DNA from: Liolophura sinensis
Lineage: Eukaryota > Mollusca > Polyplacophora > Chitonida > Chitonidae
Assembly: GCF_032854445.1 (NCBI RefSeq)
Contig: NC_088307.1
Span: 17,062,017-17,126,016, forward strand
Reading direction: 5' to 3'
Length of the DNA: 64,000 nt
Position numbers and translations under genes: made by a program. Shown piece by piece: positions 56,901 to 64,000 of this stretch. Position 1 is the first letter of the stretch, and each line of letters starts with the position of its first letter. The notes beneath the pieces are model-generated. The model was not told where the DNA came from, made no database searches, and saw only the letters and a program-made list of their open reading frames with translations.

Positions 56901-59493
56901 ACTCTTCCTTCCAGTTCGATTGGGACAAAAATCATACGAAACAATGCCAGTGACCGTCTGGAGGATAGCTTCGTGGCTAAGAGCCGCTGGTGAGAACAGT
57001 CGTCTCTGAAAACCTAGTAATTGCAAAGTACCGGCACCTAATGTTAATTGAATTTGACATTTTTCGATTCAGTTTCCAATAAGTAGCTAACAAAGTGTTA
57101 TTTTTTAACATTACATATGTAGGTGAAATCGATCAGATATCCTTTCATTTAAAGGGACATACGGCCGAAAGGAATTCAGAATTTGACTAGATTCAAAACT
57201 GAGATGCATTTGATTCGTGCCCAAACGAAAAAAAATGTCAATTAAGAGAATTAGAAGGGGAGATCCTCATTCATCTAAACTGTCCAATGTTCGCTCTGGT
57301 CGCAAATGTAAACAATATGACAGCTTAAAAATTCAATAAGTCTACTAACCCAAATACGAAATTCCTTTCTATCGAGCATGTATTATAAGTATTCATAATG
57401 TACGGCAGAACTGAAGTTTGGGCATTATATGGATAATCATAACACAGTACCGCGTCTGACATTTGAAGTCCACAGAACATCTCCTGTCGTCTAAACAACA
57501 AGGGGAGGTAAACTAGTCAAAAATACATGTATAAGGTGATCAGCCATGTTTCTGAACATAACGACCTCAGTGAATGGATGGTCGATGGGAAACCCCCGAA
57601 AAAAAATGAACATTCCACTGTCCACCAAAAGTCAGATAAATGTTCAGCAGACATCTGGAAGTCTTAGGTCTATGTAGATGATGTTAAAAATAGCAGCACG
57701 ATTTAGCGTGTTTTAGCGGACCTGCTAAAACCACTCCCGAGGTGGTTTTCTTACCAGCTCACCCTGACACGTTACTGCAGTATCCTGCCCAACATGTACG
57801 CATTGTGACACAGGCAGCCGTTCTAAGTCCCCTGCTTATAAATGTGTGGTCCAAAATGCATCAGTTCAACACTTAAACTCCCCGCAAAATCCAATTTACT
57901 GCATGGATATCTGTCTATTCACTATAAGAAACCACACTGACAATCGAGAGCTACCAGGTTTTTGACGTAACAGCCAATTATCATAAGGGCTTCTACAACG
58001 TGGCTACTCGGAGTGAATTGTCCGCCAGTGCCATATCCCCAATGCTAAACTTCACCTTCTCGGCTTTCAAAACGTAATAGAATTTTTAGATATTTTTGTG
58101 TGATATCTGTGTCCTATGTCTTGTTTTTTTCTTTATATATATAATGGCTGACTTTATGTTCACTTCAATTATGAGTGTTGTAAAGTGGTGGCTCAAACGG
58201 ACTGTCAGTCCCTTGATAATTACATAACGTGTTGAAACCTGGCCTGGTTAAGACATTATGTGAATTTGTCAAGCACTTGGCGCAGGGCGGCGTTTTTTTC
58301 TATCCATGAACCTAACTTTCACCTAATTAGCGGAAAATTCTTGAGTACTGCGTTTGATGGCAATCAAATAAATAAACAGTTAAAAGTTCTTGCAAATATT
58401 ATGAATAGAAATGCAACCTTATAGACAGGATGTCGCTTTTTTATTATCTATTTATTTTTTGTGCAGCAAAACCCGCTTCTTGATTTACCGCTTTTGATCT
58501 CAGTCAGGTTCGGTGGAATTTGTTGTCAAAAGCTATATTATACTAAATATGCAGCCTTTTTAAAAAAGACGCAAACCTGTCCTCCACAGGTCTTCAAATA
58601 TTTGGCGTGGATACTCAGCGCATGCTCATGACGAACATATCTCGAGGTTCCGGTGTACAGGAAGACAGGGTGGACACGACAATATATGGAATGAGAGCTA
58701 AATATTGGGTCACGGGAATAAGGTAAGTCAACAATCGCTGCTCTTAAGCACTGGGAAAAAACATTTGAAGGTTACGGTTAGAATTAGATTAAGACAGCTG
58801 GCATACATCTGTTTTCTGTTAAAGCTGAATTGAAATCACTGGTAGGGGTTGAATATTCTCCACTTATTGTAAAAGAATGTTCATCTTTGATAATTATCTA
58901 ACGAAATACTGATCGTGTGCCATTTGTTTGAACTGCGGAAACAATGGTACTAGGGGACGTATAAATTGTTACAATCTGAGCATTTACATGAAAAGTTGAA
59001 TTCAAATTAACCCTTACTGAGACAGAGTGACGAGGCCGGATTTCACCACTCACGTGTGACCATTTGTCATCTAGTCTATTGCACTGTCCCTACTTTCGTT
59101 TTACTCTCTAGGCGAAAGTCATATCGGGTACTATTAATATTCTTTCTTTTTTGAAGTAAGGGTTAAACACGAAGATAGAACAGTGTCAGTTTAACTTATT
59201 GAAAAGCCAAAGGCTATTTTAGCTTTCCTTTAGAATGGCCTTGTCAAACTCTCGTCATTGCTCTTGTGCTGTAAGTCTTGTATATAAGTAAACCGTTTCC
59301 TTAAAACTGATAGCAAAGTTTTGGCAGCCGAAGTTTTAGCCTACTGCCGGATTGAATTATCGAAGTTTCCTTTTTTTTCCCCAGGGTATATTTTGGGTGC
59401 ATGTACCAGGAGCCTCCTCCTCACATGCTGCCCCCTGCCCCTTACTGGGAGATCACCCAACAGTCATCCTCTAGTACGTGTAACCTACTGTGA
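50581..59493 (+). CDS. Unnamed protein with PPxY motifs, four tandem modules and a CaaX-like end (frameshifted in exon 3)
   Basis: Function unknown; I do not recognise the family. Exons are 50581-50903, 51308-51475, 52398-52631, 53329-53499, 54136-54251, 55920-55974, 56756-56989, 58590-58722 and 59385-59493. They sum to 1543 nt; dropping one base near 52456-52459 gives 1542, 513 residues plus TGA. Residues 1-107 are Pro/Ser-rich with PPAY (15-18) and PPPY (58-61), typical WW-domain ligands. Four modules follow (about 112-170, 230-293, 328-390, 424-484). Each has [W/R]L, a strand such as RIVNIV or QIMNVET, and 46-50 residues later an hydrophobic-R-hydrophobic strand (GLRLWV, VVRIFYL, VVRVIFV, GIRVYFG). 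It ends CNLL, a possible geranylgeranylation box. No signal peptide or membrane segment is visible. The ATG follows an in-frame TAA (50560-50562). Confidence 0.8.
50904..51307. other. Four-module gene intron 1
   Basis: 404 nt, AT-rich, no repeat seen. A competing acceptor ACGCAG at 51276 would give the wrong phase; TTTCCAG at 51307 is used in the model. Confidence 0.65.
51308..51475 (+). CDS. Four-module gene exon 2: module 1
   Basis: Residues 108-164. TVIATANQWLSSNPSYMVWK starts the module and GFNVYVRGLR ends it. The donor (AG-GTGGGA) splits the Arg codon in phase 2, as the exon 8/9 junction does in module 4. Confidence 0.82.
51476..52397. other. Four-module gene intron 2
   Basis: Begins with a 200-bp hairpin element (51486-51690). 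A C-run of about 15 lies at 52258-52272. The rest is plain. Confidence 0.7.
51486..51690. mobile_element. Hairpin MITE-like element beside the exon 2 donor
   Basis: Outer inverted ends: CTCTCTAAAAAGGACTGTG (from about 51488) and CACAATCCTTTTTAGAGAG (to about 51686). Inner arms of 23 bp at 51593-51615 and 51633-51655 differ at one position. No coding capacity. Confidence 0.8.
52398..52631 (+). CDS. Four-module gene exon 3, with an apparent +1 frameshift
   Basis: From the acceptor TATTTAG the frame reads RLWVTPKEPHVQAQQLGPTD, then reaches TGA at about 52469. One frame over, VPVEEAVEGAYTAFGYGLHG continues open to the exon end (ALNERLKSEPLPG, donor GTGAGA). Removing one base around 52456-52459 joins the two. 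The left part corresponds to the end of module 4 (VYFGCMYQEPPPH), so both halves look genuine. It is an assembly or allele error, or a real break. Confidence 0.75.
52690..52842 (+). mobile_element. Decayed type A SINE
   Basis: CTTGGCCCGTGCTGGTGCGA, CTTGAATCCAGC, CCGGTTTCCTCTACCC, GTCGTACTAATGAAATATTT, GGAGTACAATGTAAACAATC. Confidence 0.65.
53203..53276 (-). mobile_element. Type A SINE head fragment
   Basis: CAACCGGAGCGGAAGCCAGT, then ATGAGCTGGACTTGAACTC: the region just inside the tRNA-like head, minus orientation. Confidence 0.75.
53329..53499 (+). CDS. Four-module gene exon 4: module 2
   Basis: Residues 242-298. GQIMNVETAWDKAREG, then RLYLQVVRIFYLIGPPAHEE. Phase 1 at both ends; the intron before GQIMN sits where modules 3 and 4 also have one. 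Confidence 0.82.
53500..54135. other. Four-module gene intron 4
   Basis: 636 nt with no repeat or alternative exon that I can see. Confidence 0.6.
54136..54251 (+). CDS. Four-module gene exon 5: start of module 3
   Basis: Residues 299-337: DIHDTVPQCTMKPSMNKPPK, then ETVYQTGHWLQQQQ. Acceptor TTTCACAG, donor GTATCC, phase 1 to 0. Confidence 0.82.
54510..54760 (-). mobile_element. Type A SINE, near full length, diverged head
   Basis: GATTACTGTTTCACGCCTTA tail side, body intact, tRNA-like CTTGAACTCATAACCGC with a deletion, then TCGCCGGGGCCTGC in place of the usual head. Confidence 0.85.
54872..55213 (-). mobile_element. tRNA-derived SINE, type B, near full length
   Basis: Minus orientation: head CCGGCCCGGATAGCACAGTT, B-box-like GGATCAATCCTTGATCGAGT, tail TTGAGTACGACGTTAAACCC with CAAGCACTCGCACTCACTC. 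Likely duplication: TACATGTGATGA at 54860-54871 and TACATGCGATGA at 55214-55225. Aligns along its length with 13371-13731. Confidence 0.9.
55920..55974 (+). CDS. Four-module gene exon 6 (55 nt)
   Basis: GIRIVNIVSQECPLRLCF, the first strand of module 3. Acceptor TTTTGCAG. Only a donor at TTCA-GTAGGT keeps the frame open into exon 7; the stronger-looking GTATAA four bases on would give an immediate stop. Confidence 0.7.
55975..56755. other. Four-module gene intron 6
   Basis: Almost half is the 352-bp inverted-ended element at 56053-56404; nothing else seen. Confidence 0.7.
56053..56404. mobile_element. MITE-like element with repeated TTCACACG words
   Basis: Imperfect terminal inverted repeats: left TAATACCCCATTCACACG; right, reverse complemented, TATTATCCCGTTCATATG (13 of 18 match). 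Four (A/G)TTCACACG words lie at about 56062, 56134, 56269 and 56324. An inner palindrome CTGGTTTA-AATC-TAAACCAG lies near 56099-56118, and AAACCGG/CTGGCTTAA words recur. Non-coding. Confidence 0.72.
56756..56989 (+). CDS. Four-module gene exon 7: rest of module 3, start of module 4
   Basis: Residues 356-433. NDVEIETNSTVEQELFSLTN, HFVKVVRVIFV, LTSKLFLPVRLGQKSYETMP and VTVWRIASWLRAA. Acceptor TTTCAG, donor GTGAGA, phase 1 at both ends. Confidence 0.85.
57742..58165. repeat. Dispersed repeat of about 450 bp, copy 2
   Basis: Same element as 23028-23480, same orientation, here about 30 nt shorter through a deletion after CAGCCAATTATCA. Confidence 0.8.
58280..58378 (+). mobile_element. Decayed type A SINE tail
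   Basis: ATTCTTGAGTACTGCGTTTG, then GGCAATCAAATAAATAAAC; the body before it is hardly recognisable. Confidence 0.6.
58590..58722 (+). CDS. Four-module gene exon 8: module 4
   Basis: Residues 434-477. GLQIFGVDTQRMLMTNISRG and TIYGMRAKYWVTGIR. Starts at a CCACAG acceptor in phase 1, leaves in phase 2 splitting Arg478, before GTAAGT. Confidence 0.85.
58723..59384. other. Four-module gene intron 8
   Basis: 662 nt with no repeat family recognised; ends in a strong T-rich tract before CCCCAG. Confidence 0.65.
59385..59493 (+). CDS. Four-module gene exon 9: end of module 4 and C-terminus
   Basis: VYFGCMYQEPPPHMLPPAPY, then WEITQQSSSSTCNLL and TGA at 59491-59493. The last four residues, CNLL, fit C-x-aliphatic-Leu. 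Confidence 0.83.
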
Positions 59494-62400
59494 TACGCCC
59501 CCAACAGATACTGAACGGCTGAAGAGCTGTTGTCTCCCTTGGAGTGTAAATCTTTTGTAGTGTGGCTAGTACGTGACTGACAGGAATGAGTCGTGTGAAA
59601 TTGTCCCCTCGGTCATGTCACCTGCTGTGTCTTGAAAGTATCCCGTGATCTGGAAGTAATTCTAAATTCATATCACCTCATTATTTATACATAATAATGA
59701 CCACAAATTAAGATCGTTTGAAAAACGCAAAAAATATATATAGGTAAAATAGATATAATATTGTTGAAATTTACATAATTTTCATAAAAGAGAGACGTAT
59801 GTTTCAAAGCATATGATTCAGAGCGTTAGAACGCTGTCTGGTATTCTTTTCATTGAATGCAAAAGCAGAGTTCAAAGACATTTTCTGTAACTACTCTATA
59901 TGTTTCTTTATTCATTTGTATAATGTGGAATACATTTCCAGTTTGATGATAGAGTGGTTTTTGTTTCTTTGTTTAGGATATCATTTCACAAAATTCCATC
60001 ATCACATTGTGTAATACACAAATGTCCTTTCAGTGATTCAAAAGCGGAACAGCTTAGTTTTTTTATCTAACCTTGGATATAATAATATATATAATGTATC
60101 CGTGTCTCCTTGTCCACTTAATGAATATGTCTCACTTTCGTTTTGCTATTATTGCAGTCATGTATTGTCTTCTGTGGTTGAGCTATTCTGGCGTCATCCA
60201 CATGCCTAGCTTCTTGTGAAGAATCGTTCAGACCAGTTTTAAATTTTTTTTGAAGCCTTGCCCTTCCAGGTCGTTGCACAGTAGGCCCCCTATGTCACAT
60301 CTCAAAGATTCTGCGTGGGAAATCAGGGGTATAAATTTCTTTAAATATGCGTATCCTATAAATATCATCGGATGCTAAAAATCCACCACATAATATGCGA
60401 TGACAGTTAAAGCGGAAAATGTGATTTTGCAGAATTAAGATTTTATTATAATGACGAAGGCAGAGAGAGATAAGTGTGTATCATGGGAACATAAACCGAG
60501 ATATGCCTGTATTAGCGTTCAATAAATGATGGCGGAAAATCCTAACGGAATAGACCTGCGTATTGGACAAGGTTGAAAGAAAATTACGCGATTATACAGC
60601 TGATGTGTATGGATAGCTGGAAGGTTAGTATGAGATATAAGCTTATCACTCACCTTGCCAGAATGAAACCAGCTGTTTGCAGAATTCACGCAAGACAAAA
60701 AAACAACAAAGCGATTTGTGTATCACACGCTGTGAGGTCTCAGAAACACTGAGCCTTTAATGCTGTGGCCCTCACATATGCTACGCCAGCCCTGAAAACC
60801 ATTTCCACTGACTTCGCGTATCTGGGTGTTTAGCCAGCCATGGGTAAGATTACCCGCGTAAACATATTGGTATCAAGCTTTGAATTTACACAGATACATC
60901 ATTTACAAAGTGAGATGTTGGGTTATTTTGTATCAATATGCGTGGTCAGACGTCAGATGATAAAAATGGATGTCTTTGCTTGCCTTCTGGATGAATTCTG
61001 CCTTCTGACTCGTAAAATCTAATCCAAGTTTGTAAGAAGCAGTAAGAAAAATTAAACTGACTGCTCATACTTCCTGGCTGACGTAAATAGTGAAAAATTC
61101 GCATTTGGATTTTTTTTTTTTACCAACGAGAAGACTGTCCGTTTTTTTATGATGTGCCCATTCCGCAGCCATGGATGTAATCCTGGCAGGTGGATCCATT
61201 CAGCGGAGGCAACACTGCTCTAGTAAAGATATCTGTTGTGCCAGAAGATATTTAGGAGTGACGACAGCAGATCAATCTGTCTACAATGTGGCCTAAAACC
61301 ACAGTCATTTACTCAATCAGTCTGTCTGTCCTGAAAGGATCTGGAATTTAGTGTACGAATTCTCCATTTTATAGGCGCTGTAAAATGCTGCAACATGTAT
61401 CTTTGAGAAGATTATAATGTGCAGAGTTTACCCAGTGCTACCCGGATTTGATCATGCAAGTCTGTGCTTAGCAGAAATCCCCGGGGAGACCCTAAAACAA
61501 GAGGAATAGTGTGGTCAAAAAGCACATTGAAGGCTGTATATCTTTGGAGGGCTGATAGAAAGGGCTGTCTGCGGTGAGGGCATTTATCCCAACTCTTTTC
61601 GGCGTACGTATACCCTTGGGAATAATGATGTCGGATAATGAAGGCAGAGTATGTGTCGCCATGAGCCAAGAAAAAAAAAAGACACACCCGTCATGTTATG
61701 CAGGGTATTTGGAAGGCTGGCTTGCCGGAGTCTGTAAAAACGGTGAAATATTAATACCTGCATGGAGAACAAATCTTACAGGAAAAATAAAATAATGAGA
61801 AACACATATTCTGATCTACATGGAGGCATTGTCTGTATTCTATGTTTACCTATACGTATTACCCAGGAAAATTTGATTATGGACGATAACACAGGCAGAG
61901 GATTTGTTTTAAAGCAAAGAGATTAACCCAATCCGCGAAAACGCTTTCGAGTAAGAAATAGCTGTCTACTGGCATCATCATAGATCAGCTTGACATCAAA
62001 AACTTTTTAAAAGTAGTTATTTCTGTCTGTATTTGCCGAGAGGTCAACTCCCCTTTTGATACATATAACATCAATATATGCATTTCCTCTACTATTCTTG
62101 ATACAAACAACGGTACTATGGGAAGCGGCGAAATGTACGAATCTGTAGGTTCTTTTGTGCGGATAGGACTTAGAAATACAATACATTTTCAGTTCTGTTT
62201 AATTTAATTTAATTTAATTTTGTGCTAAAATGAATGTGTTAAAGTCAATATTATATCAGTAATGTAATAATAATGTAGTACCGGTACTTCTATAAATATA
62301 AACTTGTAAATTTATATTCTATTTGCCCTTGCTATAAATTAACGTTATTTGGATTCATCTTTCGCACATGAATGTATATAAATGCATTTACATGAAGATA

Positions 62401-62955
62401 TTTGCACAGTGCTCAAATTAACGCAAAAGTCACTGACAGATCGACAAACATGCAGTCAGCAAAAACAATTCAGAAGGCTGCAAGGCATTTTCTTCAAAGT
62501 TTTAGTTCCATGGGATAGTTGCTTAGAATCCAGAATAGAAATCCTATAAAGTTTCAAGATAGTGGCAAAACCATTAAGAAAAACTGTAATGTATTCCTCC
62601 TGAGGTTGTGTCCGGAAAATTAAGGTACTTAGATTCCAAAATAAAATCTTCGCCATTTTAAGGCATTTAGAGTAACAGCGAGAGGTCTTATCAAGATCAA
62701 TATGTAATACTCTCTTCTGAAAGCTGATTGCAAGTTTTAATCTGTAATCATTCAATTTTTAATCAGGGAAGGACTGCTGGTATAAAAACGTCCAAAAACG
62801 TGCGGAAGAACGCCATGACGCCTGTGTGGTTGGAAGCTGTGCACAGTTGTTTCGTTAATGCACAGAAGAATCATAAGAATAAAAAAGATATGCATCACGA
62901 CGGGTTTCGCGCATGTGCTAATGTAAATTTGCCGCTTTTTTTTAAAGATCTTAAT
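59494..62955. other. Region downstream of the four-module gene
   Basis: Contains its 3' UTR by inference; no polyadenylation site can be fixed. A (TTAAT)n run lies at 62199-62220. Short frames here have no family resemblance. I see no RNA gene or mobile element in 59600-62190. Confidence 0.55.
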
Positions 62956-63228
62956 TTTTTTTTTTGTTTTTTTTTTTGATTGGTGTTTTACGCCGTACTC
63001 AAGAATATTTCACTTATACGACGGCGGCCAGCATTATGGTGGGTGGAAACCGGGCAGAGCCCGGAGGAAACCCACGACCATCCGCAAGTTGCTGACAGAC
63101 CTTCTCACATACGGCCGGAGAGGAAGCCAGCATGAGCTGGACTTGAACTCACAGCGACCGCATTGGTGAGAGACTCCTGGGTCATTACGCTGCGCTAGCG
63201 CTTTAACCGACTGAGCCACGGAGGCCCC
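62956..63228 (-). mobile_element. Complete type A SINE with a perfect 12-bp target-site duplication
   Basis: Minus orientation: T run, GATTGGTGTTTTACGCCGTA, full body, head GAGCCACGGAGGCCCC. AAAGATCTTAAT flanks it at 62944-62955 and 63229-63240. Very close to the copy at 21924-22192, including its plain A tail. Confidence 0.95.
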
Positions 63229-63306
63229 AAAGATCTTAATAAAGATCCTGGTATGAAGATCGAAAGCCATCATGAAAATATACAAATTACGTGGAGATGC
63301 TCTTAG

Positions 63307-63328
63307 GTTATTATTATTATTATTATTA
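63307..63328. repeat. TTA microsatellite
   Basis: Seven consecutive TTA units or so, just after the SINE flank. Confidence 0.85.
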
Positions 63329-63552
63329 CTGAACACAAGTATATATGAGTCAAATAACAGTATATGGTAACAAACCTTCTTCAGTAGTTTCAGAACTACG
63401 TTTTTTTCATGGGCTTACAAATGATTCTTCACACAAATTTTGTATTAATTATATCTGTCGCCACAGGAACTCATTTGCGTATGTCATAAGACGGTGGCAT
63501 TCTGCTTGGCAGACAAACAGTTCCTTGTATATCACATGTTAATAATCCCATC

Positions 63553-63655
63553 CGTTATTTGTTTTATTGCTTGACTGGCGTTTAACTCACCAAGGTTTCA
63601 CTAATATACGATGCCAGACAGTATTATGGATGGAGGAAACCGGAACGTGTGACGT
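63553..63655 (-). mobile_element. Decayed type A SINE fragment
   Basis: TTGCTTGACTGGCGTTTAAC, TTTCACTAATATACGATGCC and ATTATGGATGGAGGAAACCG in minus order. Confidence 0.65.
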
Positions 63656-63841
63656 ACAGGCTCGCATACCATACTGTAAAACTTTTTGAACGTAATCTGG
63701 ATATGAAGTATGTGCATTATCCAAGAGTAATGCATTTCACGAAAGTTTCCTGTTGTTGATGGGAAGGAAAATGCACGAGTTTCGGGTTCAGTTCCGACCC
63801 TGGGAGGGAATTTATGGATTCCGGTACTCTCACTTACCAAA

Positions 63842-64000
63842 ACGTGATCGCAACAGGTTCATCCAGCGCATACTGGCTTCCTCCCTGGTTGCGCGTGGAA
63901 AGGTCTGACAGCAACCTGCAGATGGTCAAGAGATTCTGCCGAACATGGCCCAGTTTCATCCTATCATAATGCTGGGCGCCGTCGTATAGGTAAAATATTC
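63842..64000 (+). mobile_element. Type A SINE cut by the window end
   Basis: GATCGCAACAGGTTCATCCA, ACTGGCTTCCTCCCTGG, GACAGCAACCTGCAGATGGT, then GGGCGCCGTCGTATAGG. The tail lies outside the window. Confidence 0.82.

Larger units (their letters stand above)
56990..58589. other. Four-module gene intron 7
   Basis: Contains copy 2 of the 450-bp repeat and a decayed SINE tail; 57000-57740 shows nothing recognised. Confidence 0.65.

Overview
The window is animal nuclear DNA, most likely from a mollusc or a close lophotrochozoan. Three intron-rich genes sit among many tRNA-derived SINEs, small inverted-repeat elements and minisatellites. The commonest SINE carries the tail TTGAGTACGGCGTAAAACAC followed by AATA repeats, a type I associate with molluscs, probably bivalves. 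The species cannot be fixed from this sequence. There are no operons, no CRISPR array and no intact transposase or reverse transcriptase gene. All exon models were built by hand from reading frame, splice signals and intron phase.

Left (3.1-15.2 kb, minus strand): EEFSEC, the selenocysteine-specific elongation factor, in seven coding exons whose phases join into 581 residues. Its introns hold SINEs, an array of CCAAGATGGC-like repeats and a 1.8-kb array of a 28-bp unit. A 59-bp minisatellite lies downstream, at the window start.

Middle (15.8-40.9 kb, plus strand): WDR47, a LisH/CTLH/WD40 protein, in ten coding exons totalling 1083 residues. It lies head-to-head with EEFSEC; the start codons are about 526 bp apart, so one bidirectional promoter is likely. 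Its largest intron is 9.5 kb.

40.9-50.6 kb: intergenic DNA with a 31-bp array, a degenerate 30-bp array, SINEs, a MITE and, near 48.65 kb, an RFX X-box-like dyad in what may be a promoter area.

Right (50.6-59.5 kb, plus strand): a nine-exon gene I cannot name. It encodes about 513 residues: a proline-rich N-terminus with two PPxY motifs, four copies of a roughly 60-residue module, and a C-terminal CNLL that fits a CaaX prenylation box. Introns fall at matching places in the modules, which suggests growth by exon duplication. Exon 3 appears to carry a one-base frameshift. This is the best candidate here for something undescribed. From 59.5 kb to the end I see only SINEs and simple sequence.

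The two named genes act in different processes (selenoprotein synthesis; microtubule and neuronal biology), so the shared promoter need not mean shared function.
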